Source of the DNA: CAYSSJ01 sp964433675
GTDB taxonomy: Bacteria > Cloacimonadota > Cloacimonadia > Cloacimonadales > TCS61
NCBI GenBank assembly: GCA_964433675.1
Contig: CAYSSJ010000009.1
Coordinates: forward strand, 45,907-109,906
DNA: 64,000 bases
Direction of reading: 5' to 3'
The notes under the pieces are model-generated. The model was given only the letters and a program-made list of their open reading frames with translations. It made no database searches and had not been told where the DNA came from. This document shows positions 45,501 to 54,170 of the stretch, one piece after another. Positions within the stretch are counted from its first letter, which is position 1. The number at the start of each line of letters is the position of its first letter. The translations under genes were made by a program, and so were the position numbers.

Positions 45501-46580
45501 TTATTTATTCTTTTTCTCGAAATCTTTCATGAACTCTGCCAAATCCTGGGCAGCTTTGAGTGGAAGTGAATTATACATAGAAGCACGGCAGCCACCTACG
45601 CTACGATGACCTTTGAGTCCGATCATCCCTTTTTCTTTTGCTTCGGAGATGAATTTTTTCTCCAGATCCTCTGTAGGCAATCTGAAAGTTACATTCATCA
45701 GCGAGCGATCCTCTTTTTCTACTGTTCCGCTATAGAATTCAGACTCGTCTATAATATTGTAGATATAGTCAGCCTTTTGGATATTATGTTTTTCCATAGC
45801 TTCCAATCCACCTTTGCGCTCTACAAAATGCAGTACTTTACCGATCACATAAACGGTAAAACTTGGTGGTGTGTTGAACATCGAGTCTTTGTCTATATGG
45901 GTTTTATAAGACATCATGGTAGGAAGATTTTCGTTGAATCTATCTGCCAGATCTTTACGTAATACTACTGCAGCACAGCCGGCAGGACCGATATTTTTTT
46001 GCGCTCCGGCATACATGAGGGCAAATTTGGTAAAATCGATCGGTTTATGCAGAAAATCGGAAGACATATCAGCTATCAAGGGCACATCATCGGGAAGTTC
46101 GGGGATATATTTGAATTGTGTGCCGGCGATAGTGTTGTTGGTAGTGATATGTAAATATGCCGGATTGTTCGATAGTGTAAAAGATTTGGGGATATAGGAA
46201 AATTTCTTATCCTCAGAATCGGCAGCTATATGCATCTGCTTACCGATCTTTTTAGCCTCTTTCAAAGCTTTGGTCGACCAAGTTCCGGTGTTGATATAGT
46301 TAGCCACCTTATTTTCCGGACAAAGGTTCAAAGGTGCCATATAAAACTGAGTACTGGCTCCACCTTGCAGAAACAATACTTCATAGTCATCGCCGACTTT
46401 CATCAGACGTTTAAGAGTCTGCTTGGCATCTGCGAAGATAGCTTGATATTCGGCAGAACGATGACTCATCTCCATCACCGATAAACCATGACCTTTGTAA
46501 TCAAGCATCTCGGCTTGTACTTCTTTCAAAACTTCCTCGGGTAAAACCGCAGGACCTGCACTGAAATTGTGAACTCTCAT
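45501..46580 (-). CDS. serC: Phosphoserine aminotransferase
   Basis: PLP-dependent conversion of phosphohydroxypyruvate to phosphoserine in serine synthesis, also used in pyridoxal phosphate synthesis. The 359 residues begin HNFSAGPAVLPEEVL. FLQGGASTQFYMAPLNL is the cofactor-binding segment, and the Schiff-base Lys is in MYAGAQKNIGPAGCAAVVLR near 195. The end has LKGHRSVGGCRASMYNSLP. CAGGAGG precedes the ATG. It lies 72 bases after the propeller gene with no strong terminator between, so some read-through from the B12 unit is possible. Confidence 0.97.
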   Translation of the reverse strand: MRVHNFSAGPAVLPEEVLKEVQAEMLDYKGHGLSVMEMSHRSAEYQAIFADAKQTLKRLMKVGDDYEVLFLQGGASTQFYMAPLNLCPENKVANYINTGTWSTKALKEAKKIGKQMHIAADSEDKKFSYIPKSFTLSNNPAYLHITTNNTIAGTQFKYIPELPDDVPLIADMSSDFLHKPIDFTKFALMYAGAQKNIGPAGCAAVVLRKDLADRFNENLPTMMSYKTHIDKDSMFNTPPSFTVYVIGKVLHFVERKGGLEAMEKHNIQKADYIYNIIDESEFYSGTVEKEDRSLMNVTFRLPTEDLEKKFISEAKEKGMIGLKGHRSVGGCRASMYNSLPLKAAQDLAEFMKDFEKKNK

Positions 46581-46652
46581 GATCCATCCTCCTGAATTAT
46601 TTTTTTAATACAAATTTATGATTTTCTATTTTCATGCAAGCATTTTTTTATT

Positions 46653-47954
46653 TTATTTGATTATTATTACTTTTCCGGTCTGATAACGAGAACCATTTTC
46701 GACTTTCCAAAGATAGATCCCGCTAGATAACGACATGGAATTTTTGTCCCTGCCATCCCAATTAATCATAAATTCACCCCGATTATGATGATCTTTTAAT
46801 ATACTCTGTACCTTCTGACCTTTAAGGTTAAAGATCGAGATCTCTATTCTCGCTGGTTGAGCTAAACTGTAGCTTATCTTCAGATCATTCTCTGAAAAGT
46901 TAACCGGATTCGGATAAACATTTGCTAAACTGAACTTTTCGAACTCGTTTGGTGTGGCGCTGGTAGTCTCTTCGTAGAATTTCAGATCAGTTAGACCTAC
47001 TCCAACTTCGAATGAATCTATAAACGTATTTTCAAGCATATCATAGAGATATACTGTGGAGTTCTGCACAAAGTCTTTAGCATCACCAATAGCCAGATAG
47101 TTAGCGAATGTATTCACCACATTCCCCGGATAGTATATCTCATCATCAGGAGTGATGACGATTTCATAAGAATAGGCATCATAAGCATAGATTCCGGCTG
47201 GCCAAGAGTTAGCCAAATAAACCAAATCATCGGTACCTTTGGCGATAGAAGCAGGGGAACCACCAATCTCGATGCTAAACTCGAAAGCCAAATTATCAGC
47301 AGAAAATATCTGTACTACCCCGAATTCCGAGACATAATCCCCACTGCAAACTACATGCAGTTTATCATCTATCATTTCCATCACAGCCGGATTGATCGCC
47401 GTGTCCAAGGTATCGATAACAGTAAAGTCTGCAATATCTAACACAGATATCGTTCCCGGATCATAGGTATAGTTGGAAAGATCGAAACCTGTATTTGCCA
47501 CAAGCAGCTTCTCTTCCACGATCGTCATACCTTGAGGCGCTTTGCCTACATCGACACTTCCTACTACTTCATCAGTCTCAAGATCTATTTTATAAACTCT
47601 GTATGTTACATTACCGCTTACGTAGGCATAGTTTCCATGAATCAGAATATCATTGGGCATAGCACTGTCTTCCATGTAGATATAACCTACATGACTACCA
47701 TCGTGTACACTGAGCTTCTGAACAACATTCTCGTATGTGATGACCACATAAATATGCTCATCATAAACTGCCGCTTTGTTCGGCGCTGTGGAGGGAAACT
47801 GCCCCAAACCGGCAAAGTTGTTTTCCACCTCGTAATTAGCCAAATCGATTTTGGATAAATTCTGACTGTTCGAGTTTACCACAAACAATGAACTCTCTGC
47901 TTGCAAAGATAAAACTGTAGCAAACATAAGTAAATACAATACGATCGTTTTCAT
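46653..47954 (-). CDS. YncE/BtuG-like beta-propeller with C-terminal sorting domain
   Basis: A 433-residue exported protein. The signal peptide is residues 1-20 (ending LQAES). Residues ~22-345 are propeller repeats of the form YV-x-(N/S)-x-DL-x-VVGSVDVGKAPQGM, about seven blades. The tail is a sorting domain (NVYPNPVNFSENDLKISYSL, GQKVQSIL, SGIYLWKV, KVIIIK). In Bacteroides, BtuG, a surface propeller coded beside the B12 receptor BtuB, captures cobalamin. Here the gene lies 13 bases after the TonB receptor and belongs to the btuD unit, so the same role is inferred. There is no lipobox; anchoring by the sorting domain would replace the lipid. Confidence 0.75.
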   Translation of the reverse strand: MKTIVLYLLMFATVLSLQAESSLFVVNSNSQNLSKIDLANYEVENNFAGLGQFPSTAPNKAAVYDEHIYVVITYENVVQKLSVHDGSHVGYIYMEDSAMPNDILIHGNYAYVSGNVTYRVYKIDLETDEVVGSVDVGKAPQGMTIVEEKLLVANTGFDLSNYTYDPGTISVLDIADFTVIDTLDTAINPAVMEMIDDKLHVVCSGDYVSEFGVVQIFSADNLAFEFSIEIGGSPASIAKGTDDLVYLANSWPAGIYAYDAYSYEIVITPDDEIYYPGNVVNTFANYLAIGDAKDFVQNSTVYLYDMLENTFIDSFEVGVGLTDLKFYEETTSATPNEFEKFSLANVYPNPVNFSENDLKISYSLAQPARIEISIFNLKGQKVQSILKDHHNRGEFMINWDGRDKNSMSLSSGIYLWKVENGSRYQTGKVIIIK

Positions 47955-47967
47955 CTTTAGTCTCCTT

Positions 47968-50088
47968 CTATCTATTTATTTTGATAGTGATACCACACTC
48001 CCATATCCTACCCGCTGCAGGAGTAAGAGAGTAAAGCTCATATGCTTGGTCGAATAAGTTGTTTATATTCAGATGTAATTTTGCTTCCCAGTCTGCATCG
48101 AGCCTAATTGTTTTCGAGTTGAAACAATCAACAATATGATAAGCTGGGATAGTATTGTGATCGGTATATCTGTTCGTCCACTGTTTACCATAGCGTGAGT
48201 AGCGAATCTTAGATGTGAAATCTTGCCAGTTCAGTTTGACAAATGCTGAAATTCGAGAACGAGGACGGTAGATCAATGGTCTGTTGTAAGTATTGGAATC
48301 GGAGGTTTTGTCCAGAGCGTAGGTTCTGCTCCAATTTGCCCCACTACTCACTATTTGTGATAGTCTTATCTCTGTTTCCGCTTCCAAACTCGTGATCTGT
48401 GCCGAAGCAACATTGCCCGGTTTCCAAGCATTCACCGAACGATACCAATAGATCAGGTCTTCTATCTTGTTTTCATAATAACCGAGTCTGAGACGAAAAT
48501 CGGGGATCTGAAATTCGAAGAAAACATTCCAACCTTTCGAAGTTTCCGGTCTCAAATCGATATTGCCCACCGCTTGAGTATCACCTTTGAAATAGAGGTC
48601 GAAGAATGATGGTAAGCTGAACGAAGTACCATAAGCTCCACCTATCCTGAGAGTAAACCGATCTTCAAATAAAACTCGCGGAGCTATCTGCCAAGAAAGG
48701 ATATCATCGAATTTGGCAGTGTCCGATCTGGCAGTGAAATCGTATCGGGAAGCTAAATTCAATTTTGCCGTCCAACCCTCGTGCTCCATTTCGATTTCAC
48801 TACCGGCTGAGATAGCATGATTCTGCATAGAAGCATCGATATTATTTCTCTGTGAGGAACGTTGCAAATGCTCACTTTGTGCTTCGTATTTCAAGTTGAG
48901 TGCCAACACCTGCCAAGGTAGTTCCATATTCAAACTCGCTCCAAGCTTCTGATAGTCTGTATCAGTCTTCTCATGATGAACAGGCATAGTAGAGCGAGTA
49001 TTATCATATATGGAACGCTCATCGAAGTAATAAGCATCGCTGTGGATGATGAAGATAGGATTGTTGTACTTCAACATCAGATGATGCCTAGAGCTTTGCA
49101 TATCCATAGTAGCTCTATCGAACAACTGAACCGAAGAAATAGGACCGGGTAATCCTTTCTCAGCCTTTTTAAGTGAAAATGTGTATCTCGATTCGAGCAG
49201 TTTATACCGTTTTGCTAAGACGGAGTGGATATCCCACCCTTTATAGTGATTGTTATCTCTCACCATCTCTACCGATTCGTCACCGACAAGCGGATTTTGG
49301 TAAGAAAAATTGTTTTCTGCTTCCTGTCGAGAGATGGAGAGGTTAAAACGCCAAGTCGGTCTGCGAACATTCGTATTTACATGGTAGTGATGTTTACCAT
49401 AAGAACCACGCTGATATGAAATTGCCGCTTTTTCTTCACCATCAGCTTGATCGGTGATAAAATGAATGATCCCACCAATACCGCCGGAACCTCCCAATAT
49501 ACTCGCATTCTGTCTGATAATCTCGATTTTATCGATGGAACTGAGTGGGATCAGACTCAAATCGAAAGTTTCACCCGGTTTACTTACCACGAGTCCATCT
49601 ATCATGATGATGGTATGCCGATCGCTATGCCCACCCAATGATACTGTCTGTCTCTCCCCGGAAAGGGTAACTCTACCGATATTTATCTCAGCTCGTTCCG
49701 AGAGCAAGGAGTAGAGGTTTCTTGGCTCAGACATATCGATGACGATCTTATCATGGTTACGATAAAATTCCTGATAGGCATCCGAATGTACCGATATACC
49801 GCTAATTGACATGGGAGAGATTTCGAGCACTATCCGTTTCGGTATTTCTCCGGCTTTGTAACTGCGAGCAGCATAACCGAGTTTACTGAAGGTAATCTCT
49901 TCTTCGTTTCCCCTCACCGATATCTGATAAGCTCCCTTCTCATTACTGAAATAAATCCCGGTTTCCGTGAGAATATTCACATATTCTATCGGTTCACCGT
50001 CTCTATCGGTAACTACACCGCTTAGGCGCAGAGCGAATAATGTGATCGGAATAATTCCAATCAAGATAAGCAAATAAAATTTTCTCAT
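47968..50088 (-). CDS. TonB-dependent outer-membrane receptor (BtuB-like)
   Basis: A 706-residue receptor. After the signal peptide (1-18) comes a carboxypeptidase-regulatory-like Ig domain (LSGVVTDRDGEPIEYVNI, about 22-95). The plug follows, with VSLGGHSDRHTIIMIDGLVV and SIDKIEIIRQNASILGGSG, and then a 22-strand-type barrel ending in an aromatic strand (GITIKINR). The size fits BtuB-like receptors. The gene overlaps the ABC ATPase upstream by 4 bases, and the propeller gene follows. Cobalamin as ligand is inferred from the riboswitch-controlled btuF-btuC pair nearby. Heme or a siderophore is the alternative. Confidence 0.85.
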   Translation of the reverse strand: MRKFYLLILIGIIPITLFALRLSGVVTDRDGEPIEYVNILTETGIYFSNEKGAYQISVRGNEEEITFSKLGYAARSYKAGEIPKRIVLEISPMSISGISVHSDAYQEFYRNHDKIVIDMSEPRNLYSLLSERAEINIGRVTLSGERQTVSLGGHSDRHTIIMIDGLVVSKPGETFDLSLIPLSSIDKIEIIRQNASILGGSGGIGGIIHFITDQADGEEKAAISYQRGSYGKHHYHVNTNVRRPTWRFNLSISRQEAENNFSYQNPLVGDESVEMVRDNNHYKGWDIHSVLAKRYKLLESRYTFSLKKAEKGLPGPISSVQLFDRATMDMQSSRHHLMLKYNNPIFIIHSDAYYFDERSIYDNTRSTMPVHHEKTDTDYQKLGASLNMELPWQVLALNLKYEAQSEHLQRSSQRNNIDASMQNHAISAGSEIEMEHEGWTAKLNLASRYDFTARSDTAKFDDILSWQIAPRVLFEDRFTLRIGGAYGTSFSLPSFFDLYFKGDTQAVGNIDLRPETSKGWNVFFEFQIPDFRLRLGYYENKIEDLIYWYRSVNAWKPGNVASAQITSLEAETEIRLSQIVSSGANWSRTYALDKTSDSNTYNRPLIYRPRSRISAFVKLNWQDFTSKIRYSRYGKQWTNRYTDHNTIPAYHIVDCFNSKTIRLDADWEAKLHLNINNLFDQAYELYSLTPAAGRIWECGITIKINR

Positions 50089-50852
50089 GAATAAACGAAA
50101 TTCGGTTTGCCGCTTATCGGATTTTTAACTATTTGCATCTTAGCATTATACAATTTGCTCAGATTTTCGGCTGTGATGACCTCTTCGGGAGATCCATCTG
50201 CCAATATATTACCATTTTTGATCATAATAACACGCTGAGAATATTCTGCCGCTAAATTAACATTATGTGATACCACCACTACCGTTTTCTTCTCCTCTTT
50301 ATTTATCTGTTTCAAAATCTTCATCAGCTCCATTTGATGATTCAAATCCAGATGCGAGAATGCCTCATCCATCAGTAAAACTTGCGCTTGTTGAGCCAAA
50401 GCACGTGCCACTGCTACCCTCTGCTTTTCACCACCACTGAGCTGACTGTACATCTTATCTTTCATCTGGTTAAGATCCATCTTATAAAGCGCCTGTTCGC
50501 AATACTCTCTATCTTTTGCACTATAAGTCTGCCAATAGCCAAGATATGGAAATCGTCCCATCAAAACCATCTCATAGATCGGATAATCGAACTGCATCGT
50601 AAGCTCTTGCGGGATATAAGAAATGAGCTTTGCCAACTCTTTGTTCTGCCATAATTGCAATGATCTTCCCCTTATGCTAATATCGCCGTCCATAAGTGGT
50701 AAGAAACCCAATATGGTTTTCAGAAGCGTAGATTTCCCAGCGCCGTTCGGACCGATTATCATACAAAAATCCGCTTCATTGATTTCACCCGTTATTTCTC
50801 TAAGCACTGGCTCAGCAGAATAACCGGCTTTTATTTTCTTCATTTCTATCAT
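50085..50852 (-). CDS. btuD: Cobalamin-type ABC transporter ATPase
   Basis: A 255-residue FecE/BtuD-class ATPase. Walker A is GPNGAGKSTLLKTIL near residue 34, the Q-loop is SYIPQELT, the signature is LSGGEKQRVAVARAL near 137, and Walker B is VLLMDEAFSHLD. It would energise the BtuC permease coded at 53244-54170; that unit lacks its own ATPase. It starts the minus-strand btuD-receptor-propeller unit and diverges from the Rrf2 gene with about 75 bases between starts. No riboswitch precedes it. Confidence 0.88.
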   Translation of the reverse strand: MIEMKKIKAGYSAEPVLREITGEINEADFCMIIGPNGAGKSTLLKTILGFLPLMDGDISIRGRSLQLWQNKELAKLISYIPQELTMQFDYPIYEMVLMGRFPYLGYWQTYSAKDREYCEQALYKMDLNQMKDKMYSQLSGGEKQRVAVARALAQQAQVLLMDEAFSHLDLNHQMELMKILKQINKEEKKTVVVVSHNVNLAAEYSQRVIMIKNGNILADGSPEEVITAENLSKLYNAKMQIVKNPISGKPNFVYS

Positions 50853-50927
50853 AATTTAACTCCATTCTCCAAAAAAATACTTGCCAATTCCTACTATTTT
50901 ACTATGTTATCACTCAGGAGGTATAAA

Positions 50928-51344
50928 ATGCATCTTTCGACAAAGACAGGTTACGCTCTCAGAGCGCTTGCCATGCTGGCAAGAACGGCTGATGAGAAGC
51001 CAATTTCTATTGCGACTATATGTAAAACTCAAAACTTACCTCCTAAGTATATCGAACATTTATTTAGAAAACTCAAACAAAACAATATTATTAAAAGTGT
51101 GCAGGGAGCCTTTGGCGGTTATCTCTTGAACAAATCCAAAGAGGAAATCTCACTGAAAGATATCATGCAGGCTGTAGAGGAAGATTATTCTTACAAATAC
51201 TGTGATGGGCATCAGCAGAAGCCCGAATTTTGCAGCGGCTTCCCCTGCGAATTTTATGCACTTTGGGATGAAATCAACAATAATATCGAGAAGTATTTGG
51301 AAACCTTTACTTTGGATATGATAGTAAAAAGAATTGGAGAGTAA
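50928..51344 (+). CDS. Rrf2-family iron-sulfur transcriptional regulator (IscR-like)
   Basis: A 138-residue winged-helix regulator (MHLSTKTGYALRALAMLA, then LPPKYIEHLFRKLKQNNIIKS and GAFGGYLL). Three Cys in a C-x9-C-x4-C arrangement (YKYCDGHQQKPEFCSGFPC) can hold an Fe-S cluster. It is followed by a cysteine desulfurase and scaffold gene, as in isc operons, so it probably adjusts Fe-S synthesis. I chose the ATG at 50928 because CAGGAGG lies seven bases upstream; an ATG eight codons earlier lacks a site. A promoter-like TTGCCA-16-TATGTT (50881-50908) precedes it. Confidence 0.9.
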   Translation: MHLSTKTGYALRALAMLARTADEKPISIATICKTQNLPPKYIEHLFRKLKQNNIIKSVQGAFGGYLLNKSKEEISLKDIMQAVEEDYSYKYCDGHQQKPEFCSGFPCEFYALWDEINNNIEKYLETFTLDMIVKRIGE

Positions 51345-51346
51345 CT

Positions 51347-52528
51347 ATGAAACCAAATTATTTTGATAACTGCAAAACCACTCAACCTTACCCGGAAGTG
51401 ATAGAAGCCATGCTGCCATATTTTGTGGACAAATTCCAATATCCGGAAAATTTTATCGAAGCCGGCAGTCGAGCTGAGGAAGAGATAGGCAATTTCAAAC
51501 AGATCGTTGCTCGCTCTATCGGCGGTAAATCTGACGAAATCCATTTCACCACCGGTGGTACTTCGGCGAATAATTTGGCGATCAAAGGATATTTGATGAA
51601 ACACTCATCCAAAGGGAGACATATAATCTGTAGTGTGGCTGATTATCCGGACATTCTCACAAATGCAGCTTTTTTTGAAAACAGCGGCTTTGATGTCACC
51701 TATCTCAGTGTTGATTCCGACGGTTTTATCGATCTGGAAGAACTGAAACGTTCCATTCGTAACGATACGATACTCTTTATGACCACCTATGTAAATCACA
51801 CTGTCGGAACTATCCAACCACTGAAAAAGATTCGTGCCATTTTGGATGAAGCAGATGATCAGATTGCCATGTTCGTAGATGCAGGTCAAGCTTATGGCAA
51901 ACTTCCCATAAATGTGACAGAGCTTGGGATCGATCTGATGTCGGTCAGTGCGCATAAGATCCATGGTCCACAAGGTATCGGAGTGCTGTATCAAAGAAAG
52001 GGTATAAGCATAGCTCCCACCAAGCATGGCATTGCCAGAGTAGATAACTTGGAAACGGGCGGTTTGAGCATAGCACTTATCGCCGGTTTTGCCAAAGCTG
52101 TAGAGCTCACTTTCGCCAGTTTTGAGAAGGATACAAAGCATTTGCGCAGCTTATCCGACTATTGTCTGAAAACTATCGAAGAGCGGATTCCACATATTAT
52201 TGTAAACGGACCACGTGGTAAATGGCGTGCTCCTCACAACATGAATATCTCTTTCAAATTTATCGAAGGAGAAGCTATTCTTTTGATGCTGGATCTACAG
52301 GGTATCACAGCAGCTACAGGCAGTGCATGTGCCTCGCAAGGATTGAGACCGAACTACATCCTGATGGCTATGGGTAGAACCCACGAAGAATCACACGGAT
52401 CTATGAAATTCACTTTTAGCAAGTTCAACACTATCGAAGAGATAGACAAAGCAGTAGATAAACTGGCTGAGATCGTTGCTGAACTGCGATCGAGAAGCCC
52501 ATTATATAAAAACAGGGAGAGATTATGA
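51347..52528 (+). CDS. Divergent cysteine desulfurase (NifS/IscS-like)
   Basis: A 393-residue class V PLP aminotransferase-fold protein. The Schiff-base Lys is K204 in SAHKIHGPQGIG, the cofactor Asp/Gln are D178 and Q181 in FVDAGQAYG, and the persulfide-forming Cys is C328 in ATGSACASQGL. Several signature positions differ: YLDNAATT reads YFDNCKTT, and the His that stacks on PLP (usually in an EHxAV motif) is Y100 in VADYPDIL. NNExG reads NHTVG. It would supply sulfur to the IscU-like protein, whose gene overlaps it by 4 bases. Activity or substrate may be altered. Confidence 0.85.
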   Translation: MKPNYFDNCKTTQPYPEVIEAMLPYFVDKFQYPENFIEAGSRAEEEIGNFKQIVARSIGGKSDEIHFTTGGTSANNLAIKGYLMKHSSKGRHIICSVADYPDILTNAAFFENSGFDVTYLSVDSDGFIDLEELKRSIRNDTILFMTTYVNHTVGTIQPLKKIRAILDEADDQIAMFVDAGQAYGKLPINVTELGIDLMSVSAHKIHGPQGIGVLYQRKGISIAPTKHGIARVDNLETGGLSIALIAGFAKAVELTFASFEKDTKHLRSLSDYCLKTIEERIPHIIVNGPRGKWRAPHNMNISFKFIEGEAILLMLDLQGITAATGSACASQGLRPNYILMAMGRTHEESHGSMKFTFSKFNTIEEIDKAVDKLAEIVAELRSRSPLYKNRERL

Positions 52529-53145
52529 AGTATTCACAAAAAGTATTGGACCATTTTATGAAACCACACAATATCGGTACAATGGAATCACCCGATGTAG
52601 AAGCTACCGAAGGAAGTCCCGCTTGTGGTGACCAAATCACTATTTATTTGAAAATCAATCCGGAGACAAAGGTTATCGAAGACATCAAATTCCAATCCTA
52701 TGGCTGCGCATCCAATATCGCAACTGCTTCCATTATTACCGATCTTGCCAAAGGGAAAACCATAGAAGAAGCAAAACAGATCAATTGGAAACAAGCAGCC
52801 GACGAGCTGGACGGTTTGCCACCTGTAAAGATGCATTGCTCCGTGTTAGCTGCCGATACGCTCCATAACGCCATCAAAAAATATGAGATAGAACACAACT
52901 TGGCAGAAGCGGACAAATTCGATAAGAAAGCTATCGTTAATGAACTAAGGAAAGTGATCTATCCCAAAACCGGCGAAGATATCGTCACATTGAAGATGGT
53001 GAAATATGTCGGATTCAAAGATGGAACTGCCATTGTCGATGTCGATGTTCCCAAATTCGACCAGTATAGAGAAAACCTGGCAGAAGAGATCAAAGAGCAT
53101 CTGGAGAAATTCGACGAGATCAAGGATATCAAAATCACTATGTAA
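52525..53145 (+). CDS. IscU-type Fe-S scaffold fused to a MIP18/DUF59-like domain
   Basis: A 206-residue protein. Residues 1-125 are an IscU/NifU N-terminal scaffold with the three ligand Cys: C34 in GSPACGDQ, C61 in SYGCASNIA and C105 in VKMHCSVLAAD. Residues ~133-206 (IVNELRKVIYPKTGEDIVTL, then AIVDVDVPKF) resemble the MIP18/DUF59 domain used in cluster maturation by SufT and related proteins. It would assemble clusters with sulfur from the upstream desulfurase and perhaps deliver them with its own targeting domain. The gene ends the Rrf2 unit before a perfect terminator. Confidence 0.85.
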   Translation: MKYSQKVLDHFMKPHNIGTMESPDVEATEGSPACGDQITIYLKINPETKVIEDIKFQSYGCASNIATASIITDLAKGKTIEEAKQINWKQAADELDGLPPVKMHCSVLAADTLHNAIKKYEIEHNLAEADKFDKKAIVNELRKVIYPKTGEDIVTLKMVKYVGFKDGTAIVDVDVPKFDQYRENLAEEIKEHLEKFDEIKDIKITM

Positions 53146-53185
53146 TTCGCAACACTTTGGCATATATCTCCTATGCCTCCTCAAG

Positions 53186-53217
53186 CTCCTCCCTCCTCAA
53201 ACGGGAGGAGTTTTTTT
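53186..53217 (+). terminator. Intrinsic terminator of the Fe-S operon
   Basis: CTCCTCCC and GGGAGGAG form a perfect eight-base stem with a nine-base loop, followed directly by seven T. It lies 41 bases after the scaffold gene stop and faces the end of the btuC unit. Confidence 0.93.
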
Positions 53218-53243
53218 CATCCCACCTATATTGCTATAAAGAT

Positions 53244-54170
53244 CTATTTATTTCTCAACATCAATAATATAAAAAACGGACTGCCTAAAAAAGCTGTAAT
53301 AATCCCCACCGGTATTTCGATCACAGCCAGATGCATAGCCAAAAAATCGCAAAACAGCAGGAAAATTCCACCCGCAAATGAAGATAACACGATATTTATC
53401 CGCTGATTACCGCGCTGTAGAAAACGGACACTGTGCGGTACTATCAGACCGATGAATCCAATGATCCCGGCATAAGAGACTACAATTCCGGTCAGCAGTG
53501 AGCAGAGGATAAATAGTCTCTTTCTTAGAGCGGGTACATTCAAGCCCAAACTATGAGCCACCATATCGCCGGTGGAGAGTACCTGCAATCTGATCGCCTG
53601 AAAAAAAAGATAGATCATAATCAGAATTATAAAGAATATTAAGATCAAGAAGAAGTTCCACTCACTATGGCTAAAAATATAGCCCAAATTTCCCATCAAA
53701 ACATTGATGATATGCCCGATATCTTTCTGGTTGAAATACATCAGAAGCGAGATGAATGATGAGAAAAATAACCCGATAATGATACCAGATAAGATCAGTT
53801 TTGTTCGACTGAAATAACCTCCGATATGTGCCAGCGTCCAAACCAAGATCATGGAAAGCAAAGCTCCGGCAAATCCAAACAGAGGCATGAGCAGAAACAG
53901 TCCCAATACGGATGCTACGATGCTTCCCATGGCAGCACCGGAGGAGATCCCGAGAATATATGGCTCTGCCAGTGGATTATCCAACAAAACCTGAAATGTG
54001 TAACCCACGCCGGCAAGCACAAATCCACAGACAAAGGTAAGTACTAATCGAGGTAAACGAATCGCTCTGATAATATGCACCGAAGCTGCATCATATCTCA
54101 AATAGATTAACACCATCACGACAAAGATGATGGTAAATAAGATTATGTTGACCAAGGCTCGTTTATTCAT
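53244..54170 (-). CDS. btuC: FecCD/BtuC-family ABC permease
   Basis: A 308-residue inner-membrane permease with nine or ten helices. Family signatures are RLPRLVLTFVCGFVLAGVGY near residue 38, then NPLAEPYILGISSGAAMG, the coupling-helix region AHSLGLNVPALRKRLF and GFIGLIVPHSVRFLQRGNQR. The last genes of the unit, btuF and btuC, overlap by 8 bases. The riboswitch upstream of btuF implies cobalamin transport. The matching ATPase is coded in the separate unit beginning at 50852. Confidence 0.9.
   Translation of the reverse strand: MNKRALVNIILFTIIFVVMVLIYLRYDAASVHIIRAIRLPRLVLTFVCGFVLAGVGYTFQVLLDNPLAEPYILGISSGAAMGSIVASVLGLFLLMPLFGFAGALLSMILVWTLAHIGGYFSRTKLILSGIIIGLFFSSFISLLMYFNQKDIGHIINVLMGNLGYIFSHSEWNFFLILIFFIILIMIYLFFQAIRLQVLSTGDMVAHSLGLNVPALRKRLFILCSLLTGIVVSYAGIIGFIGLIVPHSVRFLQRGNQRINIVLSSFAGGIFLLFCDFLAMHLAVIEIPVGIITAFLGSPFFILLMLRNK

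Noticed and set aside
46653..47954. Propeller protein as a quinoprotein or enzyme
   Set aside because: No PQQ-binding or catalytic motif is visible. Repeats are of the plain YncE/BtuG kind, and the gene context is B12 uptake.
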